Shown in pieces: positions 24,911 to 32,850 of a stretch of 39,387 bases of DNA. The stretch comes from Stygiobacter electus (lineage in GTDB: Bacteria; Bacteroidota; Ignavibacteria; Ignavibacteriales; Melioribacteraceae). How positions within the stretch are numbered: the stretch's first letter is position 1; every line of letters starts with the position of its first letter. Below the pieces are notes generated by a model that worked only from the letters and a program-made list of their open reading frames with translations, searched no databases and had not been told where the DNA came from. Both the position numbers and the translations under genes were made by a program. Where the stretch lies: assembly GCA_029210465.1 (NCBI GenBank), contig JARGDL010000024.1:1-39387 (forward strand). The letters are read 5' to 3'.

Positions 24911-24925
24911 ATTTTAACACAGATT
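24896..24925. terminator. Hairpin after the uridine kinase-like gene
   Basis: AATCTGTGgTTAA (24896-24908) pairs with TTAACACAGATT (24914-24925) with one bulged base. No T-tract follows, so it may be a weak terminator or a repeat-derived hairpin ahead of the deaminase gene. Confidence 0.4.
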
Positions 24926-24972
24926 AGTGCTAGTATAATTGCTAATTTCTAAAAATAAATGGAGAGTTAACA

Positions 24973-25410
24973 ATGGATGAATTTATGAAAGCCGCAATTG
25001 AAGAAGCACAAAAAGGTTTAAATGAAGGTGGAATTCCAATTGGTTCTGTAATTGTCCACAATGGAAAAATTATTGGTCGAGGACATAATCGTAGAGTTCA
25101 AAAAGGAAGTGTAATTCTTCACGGTGAAATGGATGCTTTTGAAAATGCTGGGAGACAACCAGCATCAGTTTACCGTGAATCTGTTTTATACACAACTCTT
25201 TCACCATGTCCAATGTGCAGTGGTGCAATTCTACTTTATGGAATTCCAAAAGTTATAATTGGTGAAAATAAAACATTTATGGGTGATGAAGAACATTTAA
25301 AATCTCATGGCGTTGAGTTAGAAGTTCTTCAGGATGAAACATGTATTAACATGATGAATAAATTCATAAATGAAAATCCAACACTCTGGAATGAAGATAT
25401 TGGAGTTTAA
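24973..25410 (+). CDS. Cytosine deaminase of the yeast Fcy1 type
   Basis: 145 aa zinc-dependent nucleoside/base deaminase. Zinc and catalytic residues are His50 and Glu52 in ILHGEMDAFENAGR and Cys79/Cys82 in LYTTLSPCPMCSGAILLYG. The segments GRGHNRRVQKGSVILHGE, TTLSPCPMC, IPKVIIGENKTF and the C-terminal FINENPTLWNEDIGV match yeast cytosine deaminase (Fcy1) closely, more so than tRNA adenosine deaminase TadA or guanine deaminase. It would convert cytosine to uracil. GGAGAG lies 7-12 bases before the ATG. The neighbouring uridine kinase-like gene makes a pyrimidine-salvage pair plausible. Related annotations would be 'nucleoside deaminase'. Confidence 0.88.
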   Translation: MDEFMKAAIEEAQKGLNEGGIPIGSVIVHNGKIIGRGHNRRVQKGSVILHGEMDAFENAGRQPASVYRESVLYTTLSPCPMCSGAILLYGIPKVIIGENKTFMGDEEHLKSHGVELEVLQDETCINMMNKFINENPTLWNEDIGV

Positions 25411-25432
25411 CAAAGAAAAATTAGTTAGAGAA

Positions 25433-25622
25433 AGATTAAGAATAAGATTAAGATTAGGTTTAAGAGTAAGATAAAAATTATGATTAAGATTATGAGTAAG
25501 ATTATGATTATGATTATGAGTAAGAAAAGATCTATGGCATATTTAAAATCAATTCCTTTTTTTAATCTTACTCATGATTTTACCCTTAATCATATTCTTG
25601 ATCTTACTCTTGATCTTACTCA
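25433..25622. repeat. Inverted pair of hexamer arrays (WGAKTA)
   Basis: From 25433 to 25528 there are 16 consecutive hexamers in perfect phase, consensus (A/T)GA(T/G)TA: for example AGATTA, TGATTA, TGAGTA and AGAGTA, with some drifted units (GGTTTA, AGATAA, AAATTA, AGAAAA). After a 34-base spacer, 25563-25622 holds 10 in-phase hexamers of the reverse-complement form (TAATCT, TACTCA, TGATCT, TACTCT and variants). The arms can pair as a long imperfect hairpin in RNA or DNA. It fills most of the 247-bp gap between the cytosine deaminase and GH92 genes. Function unknown. Confidence 0.85.
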
Positions 25623-25657
25623 ATCTTAAAACTTTCTTATTAAAAGGGATTTTTCAA

Positions 25658-27982
25658 ATGAAAAAAATTTTTCTCCTGCTCACCATAATCTCTGCAACTT
25701 TAATAGCACAGAAAAAAACACATTATGAATATGTAAACCCATTCATTGGGACAGATAACATGGGACACACTTTTCCCGGTGCGGTAGTTCCATTTGGATT
25801 AGTTCAATTAAGTCCTGAAACAGATACTGTGCTTTACAGTTATGGTAAAGTTTATAATCCAGATGTTTATAAATATTGTGCGGGTTATCAATACAGCGAC
25901 AAAACAATCGTAGGTTTTTCTCACACACATTTTAATGGAACTGGTCATTCAGATCTTGGAGATATTTTGTTAATGCCAACTGTTGGAAAAATTCAATTAA
26001 ATCCTGGGACAAAAGAAAACCCGGATAGCGGATATCGTTCACGGTTCAATCATCAAAACGAGAAAGCAAAACCGGGTTATTATTCTGTTCATCTTGATGA
26101 TTATAACATTGATGTAGAATTAACAACAACCGAAAGAGTTGGATTTCACAAATATATTTTTCCTAAAACTAAAGAAGCTCATATTATTTTAGATTTAACC
26201 TCTGGTATTTATAACTACGATGGAAAAATTGTTTGGAGTTTTATTCGAGTAGAAAATAAAAATTTAATTACTGGTTATCATCAAACAAACGGTTGGGCAA
26301 GAACACGCTATATTTATTTTGCTATTGAATTTTCACAACCAATAGAATCATATCAATTAAGAAATGATGAACAAGTTGTTTATAATGGCTTCTGGAGAAA
26401 ATTTAATCAGAATGAAAATTTCCCTGAACGAGCTGGTCACAAAATAAAATGTGCATTTAATTTCAACACAGAAATTAAAAATGAAATTTTGGTCAAGGTT
26501 GCTTTAAGTGGTGTTAGCACAAAAAACGCAATTGAAAATTTGAATACTGAAATTCCACACTGGGATTTTGAAAAAATAGTTCAACAAGCAAAAGAGAAAT
26601 GGAATAAAGAACTATCTAAAATTTTAATCGAAACAAGTGAAGAAAGAAAAATTAATTTTTACACTTCAATGTATCATGCATTTATTAATCCAAATATTTT
26701 TTCTGATGTTAATGGTGAATATCGCGGGTTAGATCAAAATATTTATAAGCCAATTAAGTTTATTAATTACACCACATTTTCTTTGTGGGACACTTATCGC
26801 GCTTTGCATCCACTTTATACTTTGATTCAACAAAAAAGAACAAGTGATATAATAAATTCAATGATAGTCCATTACGAACAAAGTGTTCATAAAATTTTAC
26901 CCGTTTGGTCACATTGGGCAAATGAAAATTGGTGTATGATTGGTTACCATGCAGTTCCTGTAATCGCTGATGCAATTATGAAAAACATAAATGGTTTTGA
27001 TTATCAAAAAGCGTTTCAAGCTTGCGTCGCTAGTGCAAACTATGATTTATATGATGGAATTGGGTATTATAAAAAATATGGATTCGTTCCTGAAGATTTG
27101 AATTCCAACTCGGCTTCAAAAACTTTAGAATATGCATTTGATGATTGGACAATTTATGCAATTGCTAAAAAACTGGGCAAAGAAAAAGAGGCAAATGAAT
27201 TTTACAATCGTTCGTTGAATTATAAAAATATTTTTGATAAAGAAACTGGATTTATGCGAGCAAGAAATTCAAATGGTAAATTTAAAATTCCATTTGATCC
27301 CTTGAGTGTTGCTAATCAAGGATTTATTGAAGGCAATGCTTGGAATTATTCTCTTTATGTTCCTCATGATATAAATGGATTTATTAAGTTAATTGGTGGA
27401 AAAGAGAAATTAGTTAGTTGGCTCGATTCACTTTTTACATTTGAACTGCCGGAAAAATATTTCGGTGAAAGTGAAGATGTAACTAAAGTTGGAATGATTG
27501 GAAATTATGTTCACGGTAATGAGCCCTCACATCATGTTGCATATATGTATAATTTTACTGGCGCTTCATGGAAAACACAAGAAAAAATTCATCAAATTGT
27601 AAATGAAATGTATAAACCAAAACCAGATGGACTTTGTGGAAATGATGATTGTGGACAAATGTCTGCATGGTATATTTTTTCTTTGCTCGGCTTTTATCCT
27701 GTTACTCCAGCTAGCAATCAATATGTCATAGGAAGTCCATGTATAAATTCAGCAGTTATCAATTTTGAAAATGGTAAACAACTTAAAATAATTGTTGAAA
27801 ATTATTCTGAAGAAAATATTTACATAACCGATGTTTTTGTTAATGGTAAAAAATTAAATAGAAGTTACTTTACGCATGATGAAATAATTAATGGTGGAAC
27901 AATAAAATTTATAATGCAAAAAACTCCAAATAAAAATTGGTGTACAGATAAAAATTCATTTCCATATTCATTAACTAAATAG
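25658..27982 (+). CDS. GH92 alpha-mannosidase
   Basis: 774 aa secreted enzyme. Signal peptide MKKIFLLLTIISATLIAQ. GH92 hallmarks: YVNPFIGTDNMGHTFPGAVV and PFGLVQLSPET near the N-terminus, TFSLWDTYRALHPLY, GNAWNYSLYVPHD, and the C-terminal catalytic region GNEPSHHVAYMYNF and GLCGNDDCGQMSAWYIFS. GH92 enzymes are calcium-dependent exo-alpha-mannosidases acting on N-glycans and mannans. I place the start at 25658; an in-frame ATG at 25574 would add 28 residues that are just the translation of the hexamer repeat. AAAGGGA lies about 8 bases before the chosen ATG. The small lipoprotein gene follows after 8 bp. Confidence 0.93.
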   Translation: MKKIFLLLTIISATLIAQKKTHYEYVNPFIGTDNMGHTFPGAVVPFGLVQLSPETDTVLYSYGKVYNPDVYKYCAGYQYSDKTIVGFSHTHFNGTGHSDLGDILLMPTVGKIQLNPGTKENPDSGYRSRFNHQNEKAKPGYYSVHLDDYNIDVELTTTERVGFHKYIFPKTKEAHIILDLTSGIYNYDGKIVWSFIRVENKNLITGYHQTNGWARTRYIYFAIEFSQPIESYQLRNDEQVVYNGFWRKFNQNENFPERAGHKIKCAFNFNTEIKNEILVKVALSGVSTKNAIENLNTEIPHWDFEKIVQQAKEKWNKELSKILIETSEERKINFYTSMYHAFINPNIFSDVNGEYRGLDQNIYKPIKFINYTTFSLWDTYRALHPLYTLIQQKRTSDIINSMIVHYEQSVHKILPVWSHWANENWCMIGYHAVPVIADAIMKNINGFDYQKAFQACVASANYDLYDGIGYYKKYGFVPEDLNSNSASKTLEYAFDDWTIYAIAKKLGKEKEANEFYNRSLNYKNIFDKETGFMRARNSNGKFKIPFDPLSVANQGFIEGNAWNYSLYVPHDINGFIKLIGGKEKLVSWLDSLFTFELPEKYFGESEDVTKVGMIGNYVHGNEPSHHVAYMYNFTGASWKTQEKIHQIVNEMYKPKPDGLCGNDDCGQMSAWYIFSLLGFYPVTPASNQYVIGSPCINSAVINFENGKQLKIIVENYSEENIYITDVFVNGKKLNRSYFTHDEIINGGTIKFIMQKTPNKNWCTDKNSFPYSLTK

Positions 27983-27990
27983 AGTAAAAA

Positions 27991-28260
27991 ATGAAAAAAT
28001 ATTTTTTATTTGTTTTGATTATATTTATTTCAACTTCTTGTATGCCCGGAAGTTATGTTTCAAAAAGTCCAGCAGGATTTTTCACTGGCATTTGGCATGG
28101 TTGGATTGCACCAATTTCTTTAATAGCTGGATACTTCAACCATTCAATTAGAATTTATGAAGTTAATAATTCTGGTTGGTGGTACGATCTTGGTTTTTAC
28201 ATTGCAATAATTGGCGGCTTTGGAAGTTTTTCTTTGTTACGAAAGAAAAAGAAAGATTAA
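27991..28260 (+). CDS. Small envelope lipoprotein, conserved hypothetical
   Basis: 89 aa. Lipoprotein signal with STSC (Cys17), then KSPAGFFTGIWHGWIAPISL, IRIYEVNNSGWWYDLGFYIA, a C-terminal hydrophobic helix (about 62-82) and a basic end KKKKD. The 'AGFW-G-WHG-IAP ... IYEVNN-GW-YD-GF' pattern is a conserved but unnamed small-protein family seen in many bacteria (from memory); function unknown. Eight bp downstream of the GH92 gene, so likely co-transcribed, although a shared role is not evident. Confidence 0.75.
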   Translation: MKKYFLFVLIIFISTSCMPGSYVSKSPAGFFTGIWHGWIAPISLIAGYFNHSIRIYEVNNSGWWYDLGFYIAIIGGFGSFSLLRKKKKD

Positions 28261-28402
28261 TTAATTTTTTTGTTTATCTTTGAGTTAGTAAAAGCTAGCT
28301 ATAGTTGTAAATTGCATTAATCAATTTAACCGAAAGGAAAAATATTTCACCTCGCATTACTTTTCATTTAGCTTTATTTGATTAATAACAAAAAGGTATT
28401 TA

Positions 28403-30196
28403 ATGAAATTTTATGGACACACATTCCACATTCCAGTACTTGGAGTTGGATATTCAGTAGATGCACCGGCAAAAGTTGCCAAATATGGTATTTCCTCTGT
28501 TATTTCAATTGTTGACGATATTCTTCTTGAGCAATTAAGAAAAGATTATCATCAGAAATTGGATAAACCATACGAACCAATTTTAGCAAGAGAAAAAGAT
28601 TCTCGTGCAAAAAGAATTACAGCTTACTTAAACTTAATTAACGAAATTGTGAAAGATCAATTTGAAAAACTTAGAGTATCAGCTTTTGAAAAAGGAAGTG
28701 AAATAACAAAATATTTTGAACTGCTTCCTGATGTTTCTTTCCTAAAACAAAAATATTATGAAATGCTTTCTGAAAAGGAAGAATTGATAAAATTAAAAAT
28801 GCAAAAATTTTTAAGAGATAATTTACATTGCGGTTCAATTGATGTTAATATTATGACAAAAGTTGATAAAACAAATTACTCGGAAGGATTACCACTTCCT
28901 AGTGAATTCAACGATGCTCATGCGGCATTACGTGGTTATGCAAATAGTAATTTAGAAAGTTCATTAATATTTTCCGCCGGCATGAATCCAAAACTTTATG
29001 GCTATTTGGAAACATTCAAAGATTTTCTTCCACAAATTAATGGTTCATTCAAAAAGAAAATTGTAATTAAAGTTAGCGATTTTCGCTCCGCACTAATTCA
29101 AGGAAAATTTTTAGCTAAAAAAGGTTTGTGGGTTTCTGAGTTTAGAATAGAAAGTGGTTTGAATTGCGGCGGTCATGCTTTTGCAACAGATGGTTATTTA
29201 TTGGGACCAATTTTAGAAGAGTTTAAAAATCGTAAAGAGGAATTACTGGACACACTAAAAAATTTATTCTTACCTTCTCTTCAAAATAAAGAAATAAAAA
29301 CTGATGAAAAGAAACTTGATATTAATATAACAGTTCAAGGCGGCGTTGGTCTATCTACTGAACATGAATTTCTTATAAGGAATTATGGAGTTAAATCTGT
29401 TGGTTGGGGAAGTCCTTTTCTACTTGTGCCAGAAGTGATGAATGTAGATAAAAAAACTTTAACTCAATTATCAGAAGCAAAAGAAGATGATTATTATTTA
29501 AGTAATTCTTCGCCGCTTGGTGTTCCTTTTAATAGTATTAGAAACAGTGGAAAAGATTTAGAACGTATTGAAAGAATGGAAAACGGAAAGCCTGGCAGTC
29601 CTTGTCCTAAAAAGTTTTTGGAATTCAATAAGGATTTTACTGATAAGCCAATTTGTACCGCATCAATTTCTTATTTCAAAAAACTTGACAGCATAAAAGA
29701 CAATCCTGAATTAAAAATGAAGTATGAAAATGATTTAAGAAACGCGAGTGATAAAAATTGTTTGTGCGAAGGTTTATCAGCTTCGGCATTAATCGCAAAA
29801 AAAATTGTTGACCCGAAACAGAGTTTAGCTGTTGCTATTTGTCCTGGACCAAATTTAGCATACTTTTCAAAAGTTGCTACTTTAAAAGAAATGGTTGATC
29901 ATATTTATGGAAGAATAAATTTAATAACACATCCAAATCGTCCAAATATGTTTATTAAAGAACTCTCACTTTACATTGATTATCTTCATAAAAAAATTGA
30001 TGAGAGTATAAATAATTTTACAAATCAAAAAGATGAGTTATATTCTACTTTCAGAAAAAACTTGATTGATGGAATTGAATATTATAAAAGCTTAATTCCT
30101 AATATCACAGAAGAAGCAGAAAATGTTCGGAACAAAATTCAAAAAGACTTGGAATTACTAGAAGAGAAATTATTGTCCTATCAAATTGCAATTTAG
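28403..30196 (+). CDS. Conserved cysteine-rich protein of unknown function (Bacteroidota/Chlorobi family)
   Basis: 597 aa, no signal peptide. I do not recognise a named family but recall similar proteins in Bacteroidota and Chlorobi. Conserved-looking segments: FHIPVLGVGYSVDAPAKVAK at the N-terminus, FRIESGLNCGGHAFATDGYL (248-267), ITVQGGVGLSTEHEFLIRNY, SVGWGSPFLLVPEV, NSSPLGVPFNSIRN, GSPCPKKF, KPICTASISYF and NCLCEGLSASAL, VAICPGPNLAYF. Cysteines are at 143, 255, 401, 418, 453, 455 and 480; several lie in G/P-rich turns that could bind iron-sulfur or flavin. The middle resembles TIM-barrel flavoproteins such as nitronate monooxygenase or the glutamate-synthase centre, but this is only an impression. 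The 142-bp spacer upstream has AAAAAGGT before the ATG. It converges with alr. Confidence 0.8.
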   Translation: MKFYGHTFHIPVLGVGYSVDAPAKVAKYGISSVISIVDDILLEQLRKDYHQKLDKPYEPILAREKDSRAKRITAYLNLINEIVKDQFEKLRVSAFEKGSEITKYFELLPDVSFLKQKYYEMLSEKEELIKLKMQKFLRDNLHCGSIDVNIMTKVDKTNYSEGLPLPSEFNDAHAALRGYANSNLESSLIFSAGMNPKLYGYLETFKDFLPQINGSFKKKIVIKVSDFRSALIQGKFLAKKGLWVSEFRIESGLNCGGHAFATDGYLLGPILEEFKNRKEELLDTLKNLFLPSLQNKEIKTDEKKLDINITVQGGVGLSTEHEFLIRNYGVKSVGWGSPFLLVPEVMNVDKKTLTQLSEAKEDDYYLSNSSPLGVPFNSIRNSGKDLERIERMENGKPGSPCPKKFLEFNKDFTDKPICTASISYFKKLDSIKDNPELKMKYENDLRNASDKNCLCEGLSASALIAKKIVDPKQSLAVAICPGPNLAYFSKVATLKEMVDHIYGRINLITHPNRPNMFIKELSLYIDYLHKKIDESINNFTNQKDELYSTFRKNLIDGIEYYKSLIPNITEEAENVRNKIQKDLELLEEKLLSYQIAI

Positions 30197-31345
30197 TTAA
30201 ACATAGACACGCGGAACACGCGTGTTTATGTTGGTTAAAATTTCATAAGGAATTGTCCCTGCCCATTCGGCAAGATTTTCAACAGTTAGAGAAGCCTCAC
30301 CATCTTTTCCAATCAAAATTACTTCATCACCATTATACGCCGAATCATTTTCAATATTAACAACTATTTGATCCATTGATATTGTTCCAATTACTGGATA
30401 ACGTTTTTTGTTTATAATAACTTCTGCTTTGTGAGACATGCTTCTGAAATATCCGTCACCATAACCAACCGGTATTGTTACGGCACGAATATTTTTTTCT
30501 GCTTTCCATTTCATTCCATAACCAACTGTACTTTCCTTTTTAATTACTTTGAAATACACAACTAATGATTTCCAACTTAATGCTGGTTCAACTTTAATGT
30601 TTTTATTTATTTCATCAGATGGATAAACACCATACAAAAGTAACCCTGGCCGAACTAAATCAAAATTTGCTTCCGGCAGTTGCAAAATTGCTCCACTATT
30701 TGAAATATGACGAATTGGAATTTCAATAGAATGTTTTTCATAAAATAAAATTGATTCATTAAATCTTTCCAATTGTAATTTTGGAAAAGTTAAATCTACA
30801 CTTTCAGAATTTGCAAAATGAGAATAAACTCCCTCAACAATAATGTTTTTGCATTTAAGACTTTCTTGAAAAAAAGTTTCTGAATTATAGTAATGAACAC
30901 CTATCCGTTCCATTCCGGTATCAATTTTAAGATGAACTTTTGCTTTCGTTTTTAAATTGGAAGCAACTTCATCTATTTGCTTAAGTTTAATAATTGAAGA
31001 AGCTGTAATTGTTAAATCATATTTTAAGAATAACGGTATTTGATTTCCCCAAATTCCACCAAGGACTAAAATTGGTAACTGAATTCCATTTTGCCGAAGT
31101 AAAATTCCTTCTTCTAAAACAGCAACGCCAATATAATCTGCGTTTAGCTCTTCCATTAATTTTGCAATGCGAATTAAACCATGACCATAAGCATTCGCTT
31201 TTAATATAGGCATTATTTTAGTGTTGCCTATATATTTTTTTATTTCATAATAATTTTGTTTGATCTTTTGTAAATCTACCTCAACACGTGTTGGACGAAT
31301 TATTTCTTCGTTATAAATAGTCTCCGTATAGATTTTCTTTTCCAT
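30197..31345 (-). CDS. alr: Alanine racemase
   Basis: 382 aa PLP enzyme making D-alanine for peptidoglycan. PLP lysine Lys49 in MPILKANAYGHGLIR; catalytic tyrosine in STVGYGMKW; TGMERIGVHY and YSHFANSE (typical of the family); C-terminal MDQIVVNIEND and INTRVPRVYV. I set the start at 31345 (MEKKIYTE); the frame stays open 73 codons further to 31564, but that stretch is antisense to the divergent epimerase gene and lacks family similarity. The 82-bp spacer between the two starts must hold both promoters. The last 11 codons lie inside a strong hairpin (30200-30232). Confidence 0.95.
   Translation of the reverse strand: MEKKIYTETIYNEEIIRPTRVEVDLQKIKQNYYEIKKYIGNTKIMPILKANAYGHGLIRIAKLMEELNADYIGVAVLEEGILLRQNGIQLPILVLGGIWGNQIPLFLKYDLTITASSIIKLKQIDEVASNLKTKAKVHLKIDTGMERIGVHYYNSETFFQESLKCKNIIVEGVYSHFANSESVDLTFPKLQLERFNESILFYEKHSIEIPIRHISNSGAILQLPEANFDLVRPGLLLYGVYPSDEINKNIKVEPALSWKSLVVYFKVIKKESTVGYGMKWKAEKNIRAVTIPVGYGDGYFRSMSHKAEVIINKKRYPVIGTISMDQIVVNIENDSAYNGDEVILIGKDGEASLTVENLAEWAGTIPYEILTNINTRVPRVYV
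30200..30232. terminator. Strong hairpin at the converging ends of the Cys-rich gene and alr
   Basis: AACATAGACACGCG (30200-30213) pairs with CGCGTGTTTATGTT (30219-30232), 14 bp with one wobble or mismatch and a 5-base loop. It starts 4 bp after the stop of the plus-strand gene and overlaps the last 11 codons of alr, so it is a 3'-end hairpin for one gene and coding for the other. No T-tract follows on the plus strand. Confidence 0.65.
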
Positions 31346-31427
31346 GTTGTTCAATAAATTTTTCACAAATATAACATTGTTGCATCTTTTATTAATTGGT
31401 AATTTTGTTTGTAAAAAAAGAAATGTT

Positions 31428-32396
31428 ATGAAAGTATTGTTTATTGGTGGTACTGGTGTAATTAGTTCGGAGTGTTCGAATCTTTGTGTTGAAAAAGGGA
31501 TCGATTTGTTTTTACTAAATCGAGGAGAATCATTTCGTAAAGCACCTATTAAATCAAAAATCATTATTGGTGATGTAAGAAGAGATAATCTTTTTCATCT
31601 TGCAAATGAAAATTTTGACGTAGTTGTTGATTGGATAGCTTACACAAAAGATCATGTTAAAAAAGATTATGAAATATTCAAAGGCAAAGTAAAACAATAT
31701 ATTTTCATAAGCAGTGCATCAGCTTATCATAAACCAATATTGAATTTACCAATTGATGAAAGCACACCATTGCACAATCCATTTTGGGAATATTCAAGAA
31801 ATAAAATTGAATGTGAAAATTTTTTAATGGAAAAATTCAAAGAAGAAAATTTTCCTGTTACAATTGTTCGTCCTTCGCATACATACGACAGAACCAAAAA
31901 TCCATTTAAAGAAAATTATCTTCCATTTTATAGAATGAAAAATGGCAAAGAAATTATAATTCATGATGATGGTAATTCACTTTGGACATTAACACACTCA
32001 AAAGATTTTGCTGTTGGTTTTTGCGGTTTAATTGGAAATGATAAAACAATTGGCGAAGCATTTAACATTACCTCTGATGAAACTTTAACATGGAACGAAA
32101 TTGCAAAAATACTTGCAGATAATTCTGGTTTTGAATTAAAAATCTCACACATTCCTTCATCGTTTATAAAAAAATATGATGATGAATGGGGCGATGGTTT
32201 GCTTGGCGATAAAGCTCATAGTGTTAAATTTGATAATAGCAAAATAAAAAAATTCGTTCCTGAATTTAATTGCAAAATAAAATTTGAAAATGGTGCTAAA
32301 GAAATAGTTGATTGGTATTCTCAAAAAGAAAATCAAATTGTTAATTTTCAACTTGATGAATTAATGGATAAAATTATAAATGACTACAAAAATTAA
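31428..32396 (+). CDS. NAD-dependent epimerase/reductase (extended SDR)
   Basis: 322 aa. N-terminal Rossmann motif VLFIGGTGVISSECSNLCVE, catalytic region FISSASAYHKP and Y-S-R-N-K (YxxxK), and a C-terminal substrate domain. Closest in feel to NAD-dependent epimerase/dehydratase or isoflavone-reductase-like SDRs acting on sugars; the exact reaction is not clear. Start set at 31428 (MKVLFIGG); an ATG at 31344 would add 28 residues before the Rossmann fold, overlapping alr's start region. AAAAGAAA precedes the ATG weakly. First gene of a tight run; its end overlaps the next gene by 17 bases. Confidence 0.82.
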   Translation: MKVLFIGGTGVISSECSNLCVEKGIDLFLLNRGESFRKAPIKSKIIIGDVRRDNLFHLANENFDVVVDWIAYTKDHVKKDYEIFKGKVKQYIFISSASAYHKPILNLPIDESTPLHNPFWEYSRNKIECENFLMEKFKEENFPVTIVRPSHTYDRTKNPFKENYLPFYRMKNGKEIIIHDDGNSLWTLTHSKDFAVGFCGLIGNDKTIGEAFNITSDETLTWNEIAKILADNSGFELKISHIPSSFIKKYDDEWGDGLLGDKAHSVKFDNSKIKKFVPEFNCKIKFENGAKEIVDWYSQKENQIVNFQLDELMDKIINDYKN

Positions 32397-32847
32397 TCAA
32401 ACAAAAAACATCTTATTTATTTTATTGACAATATTTTTTTTATTAAGCTGTGAAGAAAAAACCGTTCAACCAACGATTAATATTGAAGAAGCTTACAATC
32501 AATGGAAATCTCTTGGTATAAATAACTATTCGGTAATTCAAATTAAAAAATGTTTCTGTGTTGATGCTGGCATTAAAGCAATAATAACAGTGAAAAACGA
32601 AAATATAGTTAGTGTACAAGATTCACTTGGGCAAATTCAAATACCCCAAGAACGCTGGCAATATTTTAAAACAATTAATCAACTTTTTGAGACAGCAATT
32701 CAAGCTAGAAAAAACAATCCTGCAGACTTTATAATTGAATACGATGAACAATATAAATATCCAACATATCTTTATGTTAATCCAAGTTCAAAAACTGTTG
32801 ATGACGAGTATGGATTTTCCACTTACAATTTAATTCCACAAAGGTAA
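32380..32847 (+). CDS. DUF6174-like lipoprotein
   Basis: 155 aa lipoprotein with signal and lipobox FFLLSC (Cys24). The mature part has W-x-S-L-G-I-N-N-Y-S-V and KKCFCVDAGIKAIITVKNEN, the N-Y-x-x-x-x-x-x-x-C-F-C pattern of DUF6174 envelope proteins, then a tail NPADFIIEYDEQYKYPTYLY. The paired cysteines could form a disulfide. Function unknown. The gene begins within the last codons of the epimerase gene and ends 3 bp before the next gene, so the run is co-transcribed. Confidence 0.8.
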   Translation: MTTKINQTKNILFILLTIFFLLSCEEKTVQPTINIEEAYNQWKSLGINNYSVIQIKKCFCVDAGIKAIITVKNENIVSVQDSLGQIQIPQERWQYFKTINQLFETAIQARKNNPADFIIEYDEQYKYPTYLYVNPSSKTVDDEYGFSTYNLIPQR

Positions 32848-32850
32848 TTT

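Noticed and set aside
25480..25629. A 49-codon open frame inside the hexamer repeat (MIKIMSKIM...)
   Set aside because: It is the direct translation of the repeat, which has few stop codons in this phase; no ribosome site and no plausible protein.
25574..25657. Upstream extension of the GH92 gene with a very hydrophobic start
   Set aside because: The 28 residues come from the repeat's second arm; the signal peptide and ribosome site fit the ATG at 25658.
31346..31564. 73-codon N-terminal extension of alanine racemase
   Set aside because: It overlaps the divergent epimerase gene and has no similarity to the enzyme; the start at 31345 gives the normal length.
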